Assembly (NCBI GenBank): GCA_013361595.1
Contig: JABFXT010000082.1
Span: 1 to 8,870 of the forward strand
DNA from: Nocardia sp.
GTDB taxonomy: Bacteria > Actinomycetota > Actinomycetes > Mycobacteriales > Mycobacteriaceae
DNA: 8,870 nt
Reading direction: 5' to 3'
Both the position numbers and the translations under genes were made by a program. How positions within the stretch are numbered: position 1 is the stretch's first letter; each line of letters begins with the position of its first letter. Of the stretch, positions 1 through 5,829 are shown piece after piece. The notes beneath the pieces were generated by a model, which had not been told where the DNA came from, did no database searches, and saw nothing but the letters and a program-made list of their open reading frames with translations.

Positions 1-308
1 AGGAGCTGTTTCTTCAGATGACGTGAGCGCGGATCATCCGTGGTCCGGGCACTCAGTGCCTTCCGTACCAGCTCGAGGAACCGCTGCCGCCCGACCCCGA
101 AATTCAGGAACAGCTCCTCGGTAGTGGCACCGCCGAAGGGCGCCCATCGGATGGCGAAGACGAGCGCAGGTTTCGTACCCGGGTCGAGCGATCTGCGGGT
201 TTCCAGAAAGCGGCATCGGTCCAACGAGGTACGGACCCAGGAGGCGGCGTCGGTGATCTTCCCGTCCATCGGGCCCGGTGCGGGCCCGGTCGCCCGTTCA
301 GCGCTCAT
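1..308 (-). CDS. Small hypothetical helical protein, 3' end cut by window edge (DUF3263-like?)
   Basis: An open frame starts at ATG 308 and runs without a stop to base 1, giving at least 102 residues. Its frame differs from that of the upstream OB-fold gene. The segment from about residue 47 to 86 (KPALVFAIRWAPFGG, then TTEELFLNFGVGRQRFLELV) has the look of small actinobacterial helix-turn-helix proteins of the DUF3263 type, in which an aromatic/basic helix precedes a 'FG' turn and a second helix. That resemblance is from memory and is weak. The end is basic (RHLKKQL). The start overlaps the stop of the upstream gene by 11 bases (ATGAGCGCTGA), so the two are probably co-transcribed and translationally coupled. 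A second ATG 13 codons in (MDGKITD) is a possible alternative start. A DNA-binding role is only a guess; the C-terminus is outside the window. Confidence 0.6.
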   Translation of the reverse strand, partial: MSAERATGPAPGPMDGKITDAASWVRTSLDRCRFLETRRSLDPGTKPALVFAIRWAPFGGATTEELFLNFGVGRQRFLELVRKALSARTTDDPRSRHLKKQL

Positions 309-744
309 CGGCACCGCTATCCGTCCCGTACCGGTTTCCGGTGAACCCTGCCTCGGTGCCGACGGTGAAGACCGGAAATCTGTCCTCGCGGGGCGTCGGC
401 TGGAACCGTACCCGCACCGGGTGGCACGGGGCCGGGGGGATTTCGCCCTCGAGGGAGGTGTAGACCCACGGACCTTCGTCGAGTTCGACGATCGCGATCG
501 TGATCGCCGACGCCCTGCCGTCGGCACCGGTCCGGTCCACCACCCGCCACGACAGGATCGAACCGGCACCGGACGACGGCACCCAGTCGAGACAGTCGGA
601 CGCGCACGATGAACATTCGATGGTCAGCGGTGCGAACAATCGATCGCATCGTGCACACCGGCGGATCATCAGCGTGCTTCCCGCGCAGTGCGGGAGACCG
701 CCACCGACGCCGGTGGTGTCTTTCGGGTGATCGGTTGGATACAT
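298..744 (-). CDS. Zn-ribbon OB-fold protein, DUF35 family
   Basis: 148 residues. An N-terminal rubredoxin-like zinc ribbon has CARC (Cys30, Cys33) and CSSC (Cys44, Cys47). An OB-fold-like beta-rich part follows, from about residue 62 to 127 (ILSWRVVDR, AITIAIVELDEGPWVYTSLEG, then PVRVRFQP). This order is typical of DUF35 proteins. In known cases they partner thiolase-like or acyl-CoA-handling enzymes (SCP2-type thiolases, aldolases, polyketide acyltransferases) and bind acyl-CoA; no such partner is seen here. The start at ATG 744 has GAGG about six bases upstream. A second ATG at 669 (MIRRCARC) would begin nearer the zinc ribbon and cannot be excluded. The frame stays open upstream of 744, but that part lacks family similarity. 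The downstream gene overlaps by 11 bases. The family call is good; the partner and pathway are unknown. Confidence 0.8.
   Translation of the reverse strand: MYPTDHPKDTTGVGGGLPHCAGSTLMIRRCARCDRLFAPLTIECSSCASDCLDWVPSSGAGSILSWRVVDRTGADGRASAITIAIVELDEGPWVYTSLEGEIPPAPCHPVRVRFQPTPREDRFPVFTVGTEAGFTGNRYGTDSGADER
679..695. repeat. Short inverted repeat inside the start of the OB-fold gene
   Basis: TCCCGC, a 5-base spacer (GCAGT), then GCGGGA: a perfect 6-base stem. It lies between the two candidate ATG codons of the OB-fold gene (744 and 669). In the mRNA it would sit just upstream of the second ATG and could hide or favour it. It may equally be chance in GC-rich coding DNA. Confidence 0.25.
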
Positions 745-763
745 GCGGACCTCGCGAAAACGG

Positions 764-829
764 CTACTCGGTGGCACCACAGTGGCTGTGTCCGGGGTTA
801 CATCGCGACGGCCGAATGACCCACGACAT
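764..829 (-). other. Possible 21-codon leader ORF upstream of the OB-fold gene
   Basis: ATG 829 is preceded by GGAGGG about eight bases upstream and reads MSWVIRPSRC, then NPGHSHCGATE, stopping at TAG 19 bases before the OB-fold ATG. The Shine-Dalgarno is as good as that of the main gene and the position suits a regulatory leader peptide, but two cysteines are its only notable content. It could be chance. Confidence 0.2.
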
Positions 830-948
830 ACCTGTTTCCCTCCGATCACGACGTGTGCTCGCCCGGCCGCGGCGGCCCGTGCCCGACTCGGTGAGCAATG
901 CTCTTCAGCATCTCTACCTGGAAAGATTTCGATTCTGTAGCCAGTCTG

Positions 949-964
949 CCCGGTGTGGACCGGG
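949..964. repeat. 6-base inverted repeat in the divergent promoter region
   Basis: CCCGGT, four-base spacer GTGG, ACCGGG: a perfect stem in a non-coding gap, about 250 bases before the plus-strand gene. Candidate regulator-binding site or small hairpin. No family-specific operator is recognised. Confidence 0.25.
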
Positions 965-1175
965 AGCGGGGCACGATTGCCGGTGGAGTGGTGTCCGGGA
1001 TCGCGGATATCCGTGGGTTCTACGACCGGATCGAATGCGGAAGTCCGGGCGGCCGACCCGGACCGCATACTCCGGCGGCACTGCCGAGTGCCCTTGCGGC
1101 CGGCGGCGGAATCCGGACCATCCGGTTCTCACTCATGGGAGCTGTGACTCCGGCACCGGGCTGGACTATTTTCGC

Positions 1176-1215
1176 AGGAGGACTCTTGCGGGCGACCGGC
1201 GAAAGCGGACAGTGA
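1176..1215 (+). promoter_or_regulatory. Strong Shine-Dalgarno with nine-codon minicistron overlapping the next start
   Basis: AGGAGG (1176-1181) is followed four bases later by TTG 1186. That frame reads LRATGESGQ (first residue Met if initiated) and stops at TGA 1213-1215, which overlaps the GTG 1212-1214 of the immunity-type gene in the four-base form GTGA. The GTG itself has no good ribosome site at normal spacing. Re-initiation from the minicistron could therefore drive the main gene. An alternative is that the real start of the large gene is not GTG 1212. Confidence 0.35.
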
Positions 1216-2741
1216 GCGATCAGAACAGAAATCCTCCGGACGGCCCCGGAGAGCGAGAAGAGGTATCGGCTGCCGAATCGGAGCCCCGGCCGGATCCCGG
1301 GCCCGGAAGTCCTCCCGCCGATGATCCGTCCCGCGCCGGCGAGGCGTTCGATGGCGTCGAGGCGAGCCCGGATCGGGCCCTGGCACGTCGGATCGCCGAA
1401 TTGCTGGGCCGGGCCGGCCCGGCCGGGTGGCTTCGGCTGAACGCCGTATTCGCGCTGACCACCACCAGCGGTTTCGCCGAGGTGGTCTATTTCGACGGCG
1501 AGCGTTCGATACGGAAGGAGCCGGCCGCGCCGGTACTGGAATTGGTATCGCGACATCGGGCGCTGGTGGCCGAGTCGGATGGCGAGCCGTGGTGGCGGCT
1601 GCTGGTGGAGCTCGGTACCGCCGGCGAGCTCGAGGTCGAATACGACTTCGGTGACGAGCCGTTTCCGGAAGGCCAGTTGTTCGAACCCGATGCCTACCGC
1701 GCGGATCTGGCGGAATATCCACGCGAAGCGTTGCCGGTCTGGCTGGCGGCGTATGTCGGCCACGACAATCGCCTGTCTCGCACCCCGCAGGAGGCGGCGA
1801 GCCGGGCTCGGGCCGACCGGATGGCCGAGGTGTGGCCCGTGCTGGCGGAGAACCAGTTTCCGGACTTTCCGGTGATGTGGGCCCGCTGGGCATGTATCGC
1901 CGCCGCTTTCGTGGCGGTTCGATCCGAATGGGGTCCCCGGGTGTTGCCTTCGCTGGGCTGGTTCGAGAGCTCTCGCCGTAGCGGCTCGACCATGTATTCG
2001 CTGCCCGGTGACCGGGCGGTGCTGTCGGGCGGAGTGTGGGATTCGCCCGATCTGGACGCCTTCTACAACGACGGCGCCGAGTTGCCGAATTTCTATGCGG
2101 GAGCACCTGATTGGGTAGCGGACCCGGTGCTGAACCCGCGTGCTTCGACCGGGCTGCTGTCTTTCGTGTACTGGTGGGAATCCGGTCGCTGGTATCGCGG
2201 TGAGTCGCCGGACGCGGCCGATTGTTCCACCGCGGTACCCGGGGTGTGGACGGCGGACACGGTGATCGATCTGGTCGCCGGGTTGGTCGCGCGCTCGCCG
2301 GACGCGGAGCACCGAGCGGCCGCGACGGCGCTGGTATCGGCCGCGGAAGCCGGTGTGGTGACCCGAGGGACTGTGACGGGCCTGTTCGGCGACGAGACCC
2401 GTTTCGATATCGATGGGGCCATGTACCAGTTCTCCCTTGCCGGGGTGGTCGCGACGCTGCCGCAGCGGATGCCGGAGGGCGAGGCTGTTTTCCGGGTGCG
2501 CAGCTATATCGAAGGCCGTGGTCTGGATACCACCGGCTACCCGCTGGACCAGCTTGTGGCGGATCGGTTCAGCTGCGGCTGGATGGTGTACGTACCGGTG
2601 CCGCGCGGTGAGATCGCCATCGGCCGAGCGGTGTTCTACATCGCCGACGACGGAGTGCTGGAGCATTCGTCGTCGTCGGTGGCGCCGACAACTTTCGTGG
2701 AGAGCTTCGAAAAGCGTTATCGGGAACGCCAGGGGGCGTGA
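1212..2741 (+). CDS. Fused immunity-type protein: YezG-like N-terminal and YrhB/Imm35-like C-terminal domains
   Basis: 509 residues, no signal peptide, no membrane segment, so cytosolic. Residues 1-55 are low-complexity and acidic/Pro-rich. Residues 56-182 resemble YezG-like immunity domains: a short strand (FAEVVYFDG), then EPWWRLLVEL, EVEYDFGDEPF and a 'Y-x-x-DL-x-x-(Y/F)PRE-x-x-PxWL' ending (YRADLAEYPREALPVWLA). Residues 205-360 form a Trp-rich part I cannot assign. Residues 420-507 (VFRVRSYIEGRGL, GWMVYVPVP, GRAVFYIADDGVLEHSSSS) resemble the YrhB/Imm35 type, more weakly. Such domains usually neutralise polymorphic toxins or sit beside them, and proteins with several immunity domains are known as polyimmunity proteins. 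No toxin, WXG100 or secretion gene is in the window, so it is an orphan or its partner is elsewhere. GTG 1212 is chosen because upstream codons look non-coding. Its start lacks its own Shine-Dalgarno. Confidence 0.65.
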   Translation: MSDQNRNPPDGPGEREEVSAAESEPRPDPGPGSPPADDPSRAGEAFDGVEASPDRALARRIAELLGRAGPAGWLRLNAVFALTTTSGFAEVVYFDGERSIRKEPAAPVLELVSRHRALVAESDGEPWWRLLVELGTAGELEVEYDFGDEPFPEGQLFEPDAYRADLAEYPREALPVWLAAYVGHDNRLSRTPQEAASRARADRMAEVWPVLAENQFPDFPVMWARWACIAAAFVAVRSEWGPRVLPSLGWFESSRRSGSTMYSLPGDRAVLSGGVWDSPDLDAFYNDGAELPNFYAGAPDWVADPVLNPRASTGLLSFVYWWESGRWYRGESPDAADCSTAVPGVWTADTVIDLVAGLVARSPDAEHRAAATALVSAAEAGVVTRGTVTGLFGDETRFDIDGAMYQFSLAGVVATLPQRMPEGEAVFRVRSYIEGRGLDTTGYPLDQLVADRFSCGWMVYVPVPRGEIAIGRAVFYIADDGVLEHSSSSVAPTTFVESFEKRYRERQGA

Positions 2742-2960
2742 GGCGGGGCGGACCCGCACGCCGGATGGGGGCAGCCGTCGCGGTCCGCGGGCCCGACACC
2801 CGCCGCCACCGGCCCGGCCCGGTCGTATTCGGCCGGACAGCGGTTGTCCCCACCCCCGATCGCGATCCGGCGCCGCATCTGTGGTCGATACCGATGTGCC
2901 GGTCCTACCTATTCGCCGACGATCACATCATCGGATCAGGCGAGGAGGATGAGGCTGTAT
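2742..2960. other. Intergenic gap with short inverted repeats, likely promoter of the monooxygenase
   Basis: 219 bases between two plus-strand genes. Just after the first stop, GCGGACC (2748-2754) pairs with GGTCCGC (2782-2788) over a long loop, a weak terminator candidate. Further on, GGACA-gcggt-TGTCC (2835-2849) is a 15-base inverted repeat about 110 bases before the monooxygenase start, a possible operator. No clear -35/-10 pair is seen. The spacing suggests the two genes are separate units. Confidence 0.3.
2942..2960 (+). promoter_or_regulatory. Ribosome-binding site deciding the monooxygenase start
   Basis: GAGGAGG at 2942-2948 touches a first ATG at 2949 with no spacing, so that ATG is unlikely to be used. 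GAGG at 2951-2954 is six bases before ATG 2961, and the first purine run is twelve bases before it. ATG 2961 also places the dinucleotide-binding motif eight residues from the N-terminus, as in StyA. Confidence 0.6.
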
Positions 2961-4178
2961 ATGGAAACCATTCGGATTCTGGGGGCCGGCGAATGCGGGC
3001 TGCCGCTGGCGCATCGGCTGTTGCGTGCGGGTCTACCGGTCACCCTGACCGCCGCGCGGGACGCCGCGACGGTTCTGAACGGGACAGAGACCAGTACCCA
3101 GGTGAAGTTCGCGCCCACGCTCGATCTGGAGGAGGCCGCGGGACTGGGGCATTGGCGGACCCGGGCACCCGAGATACGAGGTATCCGGCTGGCCATGGTG
3201 ATGGAGGGGCAGCGGGTGCTGGCCTGGACCGGCCGGTTCGGCCGGCCGGCGCAGAGCGTGGACCAGCGCACCGTTTTCGCGCGCTGGCTCACCGACTATG
3301 TGGACGCCGGCGGTGAGCTGGAGATCGCCGAACTCACGACGGCCGAACTCGAGCACCGGGCCGCCCGTGCCGATCTGACCGTGGTCACGCGGGCCACCGC
3401 GGAACAGGCGGCGTACTTTCCGGTCGACACCGGATGGCCGGCGGCGGGGCCCGCCCGGCAGCTGGCGGTTTTCTACCTGGACGGCGTCACTGCCGATCCG
3501 GACGATCTCGGCACCTATGTATCGCTGCCCGGACTCGGCGAGATCATCTCCTATCCCGGCCTGACCGGCGCGCCCGGTCAGGAACGTCGTTGCGAGATGC
3601 TGTTGATCGAAGCCCTGCCCGGCGGTCCGCTGGACGTCTTCACCGCGCAGGATTCGCCGGACGAACGGTTACGGCGGGCCGTCCGCCTGCTCGGATCGGT
3701 GCTACCCGCAGATCTCGCCGACCGCTATCGCGCGGCCGAACCGACCGACGGCGGCGCCAGTGCCATCGGCGCCGTGACCCCGAGGATGCGGCGTCCGGTG
3801 GGGACACTGCCCTCCGGCCGGCCGGTCCTCGGCGGTGGTGATGTGGTGTGCCGGATGGATCCCGGTGGGGCTCAGGGCGCCAACAGCGCCGCCCACTGCG
3901 CGGCGACCTATGCCGCCGCGATCTCGGCCCGGCCCGCGGGGCCGTTCGACCGGGCCTGGATGGATTCGGCCGCGGCGCCCTGGCTCGCCGGGACAGCCCA
4001 TCCCGCGGCCCACTGGACCGCGGCTGTCCTCGCTCCGCCGCCCGAGATGCAGCAGTTCATGCTGGCGGCCCAGGGCGATCCCACGCTCGCGAACGCCTTC
4101 GCCGATACCTTCGCCCGGCCCGCCGATATGGCTCGGCTCGCCGCACTCGGCGAGAACGCTCGTCAACAGGTCGGCTGA
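2961..4178 (+). CDS. StyA-type FAD-dependent monooxygenase (styrene/indole monooxygenase family)
   Basis: 405 residues, close to the roughly 415 of StyA. An N-terminal Rossmann fold starts at residue 4 (IRILGAGECGLPLAHRL, GxGxxG at 8-13). The second FAD motif is at 288-310 (PVLGGGDVVCRMDP then QGANSA), matching the GD...DP..GQGAN block of StyA. The C-terminal part (HWTAAVLAPPPEMQQFM, 351-367, then NAFADTFARPADM) follows StyA's 'RWTNFTLSALSALPPEFLAF' and 'FTDNFNYPE' regions. Known members epoxidise styrene or oxidise indole with reduced FAD supplied by a separate reductase, StyB. No reductase gene is visible here, so it must borrow one encoded elsewhere. By eye, the segment after the first motif (NGTETSTQVKF, 40-50) differs from StyA's GLRLLN, so the substrate may not be styrene. 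It converges on a P450 gene 67 bases away. Substrate and pathway unknown. Confidence 0.85.
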   Translation: METIRILGAGECGLPLAHRLLRAGLPVTLTAARDAATVLNGTETSTQVKFAPTLDLEEAAGLGHWRTRAPEIRGIRLAMVMEGQRVLAWTGRFGRPAQSVDQRTVFARWLTDYVDAGGELEIAELTTAELEHRAARADLTVVTRATAEQAAYFPVDTGWPAAGPARQLAVFYLDGVTADPDDLGTYVSLPGLGEIISYPGLTGAPGQERRCEMLLIEALPGGPLDVFTAQDSPDERLRRAVRLLGSVLPADLADRYRAAEPTDGGASAIGAVTPRMRRPVGTLPSGRPVLGGGDVVCRMDPGGAQGANSAAHCAATYAAAISARPAGPFDRAWMDSAAAPWLAGTAHPAAHWTAAVLAPPPEMQQFMLAAQGDPTLANAFADTFARPADMARLAALGENARQQVG

Positions 4179-4179
4179 C

Positions 4180-4234
4180 CCCGGATCCGGCGGCCGGCGG
4201 GGTATGGGACCGCGGGCCGCTGAGCGGATCCGGG
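4180..4234. terminator. Bidirectional terminator hairpin between convergent oxygenase genes
   Basis: The outer arms CCCGGATCCG (4180-4189) and CGGATCCGGG (4225-4234) are perfectly complementary. Inside, GCGGCC (4190-4195) pairs with GGCCGC (4215-4220), leaving TGAG (4221-4224) bulged. After a G/G mismatch, GCGG (4197-4200) pairs with CCGC (4210-4213) over a nine-base loop. The structure starts one base after the plus-strand stop and ends 11 bases before the minus-strand stop. There is no U-run on either side, which is common for GC-rich actinobacterial terminators. Confidence 0.7.
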
Positions 4235-4245
4235 AGACGCCGCGA

Positions 4246-5484
4246 TCAGGGCCGGGACTGCGGCGGTGTCGGTGGGAACGCCACGGGAAGTTCGGCCAGG
4301 GCCCGGTGAAAAGGGCCGGGGCGCCAGACGAGTTCGTCGACGGGTACGGCGGGCCGCAGGTCGGGCAGGGCGTCCAGTAGTTGATCGATCGCGCCCTGGG
4401 CGATCAGGTACGCCGCCGATTTGGCCGGGCAGGCGTGCGGGCCCGCGCCCCACGCCAGATGGGATCGATTGCCGGTGTGGTCGCCGTTGCTGATCGCCGG
4501 GTCGTTGTTGCAGCCGGCGAGACTGATCACCACCGGCTGGTGCGCGGGCAGCCAGACGCCGTCGATCAGGATCGGCTGCCGCGGGTAGGTGACGCTGAAA
4601 TTCGCCATCGGCGGGTCTTCGAACAGCACCTCGTCCAAGGCGTCCCGGGTGGACAGCGCGCCGCCGAGGAGGTTGCCGCCGAACCGTTCGTCGGTGAGGA
4701 TCAGCACCAGGGCGTTGACGATCAGGTTCTGCAGGGGCTCGATTCCGGCACCGTAGAGAATGACGATCTGATGGATCAGTTCCGATTGATCGAGTTCGGC
4801 GGGATGGGCCAGGATCCGCGAGGTGATGTCGTCGCCCGGTTCGTCGCGCTTGAGGTCGACCAGTTCGAGGACCGCCGCGCTGAGCAGGCGATTTCCGCGT
4901 TCGGCATCCACGCCGTCGAATACCGCCTGGGTGGCTTCCGCGACCTTGCGACCGATTTCGGGTGGGCAACCCAGCATCGCGTTGACCGATTCGAACGCCA
5001 GCGGAAAGGCGTACTGGGTGACGAGATCGGCGCCACCGGTGGCGCAGAACGCGTCGATCAACGGGACCGCGATCCGCCCGACGGCGGTGTGCAGCGCGTG
5101 CAGGTCGACGCCGTCGATACCCGCGGTGTTGACCCTGCGGTACCGGGCATGATCAGCGCCCGCACTGCGGATGGCGCTCGGCCGCCACTCCAGCACGGGC
5201 AGCACCGGGCAGTCGGCCGGAATATCACGCTGCCAGGCCCGCGGATCGGCGGGAAAACGTTCGGGGTCGTTGAGGATCCGCAGCGCCGCGCGATATCCGA
5301 CCACCAGGGTCGCGGGTACTCCGGGCGCCAGTTCGACGGGTACCAGGGAACCGAACCCGGCGCGCATCGACCGGTAGGCGCGGTGTGGATCGGCGGCGAA
5401 CTCCGGGGCGTACAGGGGAATACGGGGCGCGTCGGTATCGGCGGGTGAGACACGGCGGCCGACGGCGGGCGTAGGTATGGGCAC
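4246..5484 (-). CDS. Cytochrome P450, CYP157-like, with ExxF in place of ExxR
   Basis: 412 residues, soluble bacterial P450. The haem loop is at 342-353 (HLAWGAGPHACP, Cys352 as axial ligand). The I-helix (about 237-262) has GAGIEP at 245-250 where most P450s have (A/G)Gx(D/E)T, so the usual oxygen-activating Thr is Pro. The K-helix has EVLF at 285-288 (DEVLFEDPPMANF), so the Arg of the otherwise near-universal ExxR motif is Phe. The N-terminal text (IPLYAPEFAADPHRAYRSM, PVELAPGVPATLVVGY) and GNRSHLAW, VWRPGPFHRAL match what I recall of the actinomycete CYP157 family, whose members also lack ExxR (EQSLW type). These often sit by conservons, but no conservon is here. GTG 5484 has GGAG nine bases upstream. 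The frame extends to ATG 5604, but that extension lacks P450 similarity. Redox partners are not in the window; substrate unknown. Confidence 0.85.
   Translation of the reverse strand: MPIPTPAVGRRVSPADTDAPRIPLYAPEFAADPHRAYRSMRAGFGSLVPVELAPGVPATLVVGYRAALRILNDPERFPADPRAWQRDIPADCPVLPVLEWRPSAIRSAGADHARYRRVNTAGIDGVDLHALHTAVGRIAVPLIDAFCATGGADLVTQYAFPLAFESVNAMLGCPPEIGRKVAEATQAVFDGVDAERGNRLLSAAVLELVDLKRDEPGDDITSRILAHPAELDQSELIHQIVILYGAGIEPLQNLIVNALVLILTDERFGGNLLGGALSTRDALDEVLFEDPPMANFSVTYPRQPILIDGVWLPAHQPVVISLAGCNNDPAISNGDHTGNRSHLAWGAGPHACPAKSAAYLIAQGAIDQLLDALPDLRPAVPVDELVWRPGPFHRALAELPVAFPPTPPQSRP
5030..5045. repeat. 16-base perfect palindrome inside the P450 gene
   Basis: GCGCCACCGGTGGCGC is its own reverse complement and encodes part of the CATGGADL segment of the P450. 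Its 12-base core GCCACCGGTGGC recurs at 5600-5611 upstream of the same gene. It could be a shared regulator site or chance in GC-rich DNA. Confidence 0.3.
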
Positions 5485-5576
5485 AGTGGACGGCTCCAGC
5501 GAAGGACTATGTCGGTGTCGGATATGCCCGCGGCCGTGAGCATCGACGGGCGGACCAAGGATCGCCCAGTAGGTAG

Positions 5577-5591
5577 ACCGACGACATCGGT
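5577..5591. promoter_or_regulatory. Inverted repeat, candidate operator upstream of the P450
   Basis: ACCGA-cgaca-TCGGT, a perfect five-base inverted repeat with five-base spacer, 93 to 107 bases before the P450 GTG. The arm and spacer lengths fit a dimeric regulator, but no family is recognised. Confidence 0.25.
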
Positions 5592-5599
5592 AGGGGCGT

Positions 5600-5611
5600 G
5601 CCACCGGTGGC
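5600..5611. promoter_or_regulatory. 12-base palindrome GCCACCGGTGGC upstream of the P450
   Basis: A perfect palindrome about 116 bases before the P450 start, nine bases from the inverted repeat at 5577-5591. The same 12 bases occur within the P450 gene at 5032-5043. Candidate operator. Confidence 0.3.
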
Positions 5612-5767
5612 GCTCTTCCGGGAAGCGGTTGTCGATCGGGCAGCGGATTCCCACCGTTCGCGCACTCCGGAAGTTCGCGGCCGTCGAGCCCGGCGTATGG
5701 GCCGGCTCCGCACCGGTGTCACCGAAACGGGAGTCGTTGCGAGGGGCCGATATGCGGCATCGGCGGG

Positions 5768-5811
5768 GCGGGAACCGGCGGTCCGGAGCATGCGCGCCCG
5801 GCCGGTACCGC
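5768..5811 (-). terminator. Possible terminator hairpin after the LuxR-type regulator
   Basis: ACCGGC (5774-5779) pairs with GCCGGT (5801-5806), and GCGG (5768-5771) with CCGC (5808-5811) across a small internal loop. It begins 18 bases past the regulator's stop. No U-run follows, so this rests on structure alone. Confidence 0.35.
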
Positions 5812-5829
5812 AAGCCTGCTGTCCGACGG

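Larger units (their letters stand above)
745..1211. other. Divergent intergenic region, 467 bases, no convincing gene
   Basis: This gap separates the minus-strand OB-fold gene from the plus-strand immunity-type gene and should carry both promoters. Open frames cross it, but their third codon positions are only about two-thirds G/C, below the neighbouring genes, and their products resemble nothing I know. It holds a 21-codon leader frame (829 to 764, minus), an inverted repeat CCCGGT-gtgg-ACCGGG (949-964), the palindrome CGGATATCCG (1004-1013) and a strong AGGAGG at 1176-1181. I cannot name -35/-10 boxes with confidence. The stretch near 905-940 is locally AT-richer and is a plausible promoter zone. 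Confidence 0.5.
5485..5829. other. Intergenic region upstream of the P450 gene, 345 bases, no convincing gene
   Basis: This lies between the end of the LuxR-type regulator and the start of the P450, both on the minus strand. Frames that cross it look non-coding and resemble nothing known. It should hold the P450 promoter, but I cannot assign -35/-10 boxes. It contains the inverted repeat at 5577-5591, the palindrome at 5600-5611 and a hairpin at 5768-5811. Confidence 0.5.

Noticed and set aside
609..1211. In-frame upstream extension of the immunity-type gene
   Set aside because: It overlaps the OB-fold gene on the other strand, is rich in Arg/Pro/Cys as expected of non-coding GC-rich frames, and has no domain similarity.
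898..1215. A 105-codon plus-strand frame ending in a GTGA overlap with the immunity-type gene
   Set aside because: About one-third of its third codon positions are A/T, unlike the real genes here. ATG 898 has no ribosome site I can see and the product resembles nothing known. Only its last nine codons, after AGGAGG, are kept as a possible minicistron.
1020..2759. A 579-codon minus-strand open frame opposite the immunity-type gene
   Set aside because: Arg/His/Pro-rich shadow frame caused by G/C third positions of the plus-strand gene, with no recognisable domain.
4621..4632. ExxF as evidence that the P450 is a pseudogene
   Set aside because: The frame is intact over 412 codons with the haem loop kept, and a known P450 family also lacks ExxR, so a functional variant is more likely.
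4381..5448. A 355-codon plus-strand frame opposite the P450 gene
   Set aside because: It is antisense to the P450 haem loop, I-helix and K-helix, which are unmistakable on the minus strand.
5485..5604. N-terminal extension of the P450 to ATG 5604
   Set aside because: The extra 40 residues are Arg/His-rich, lack P450 similarity and would make the protein longer than CYP157 relatives. GTG 5484 has a ribosome site.
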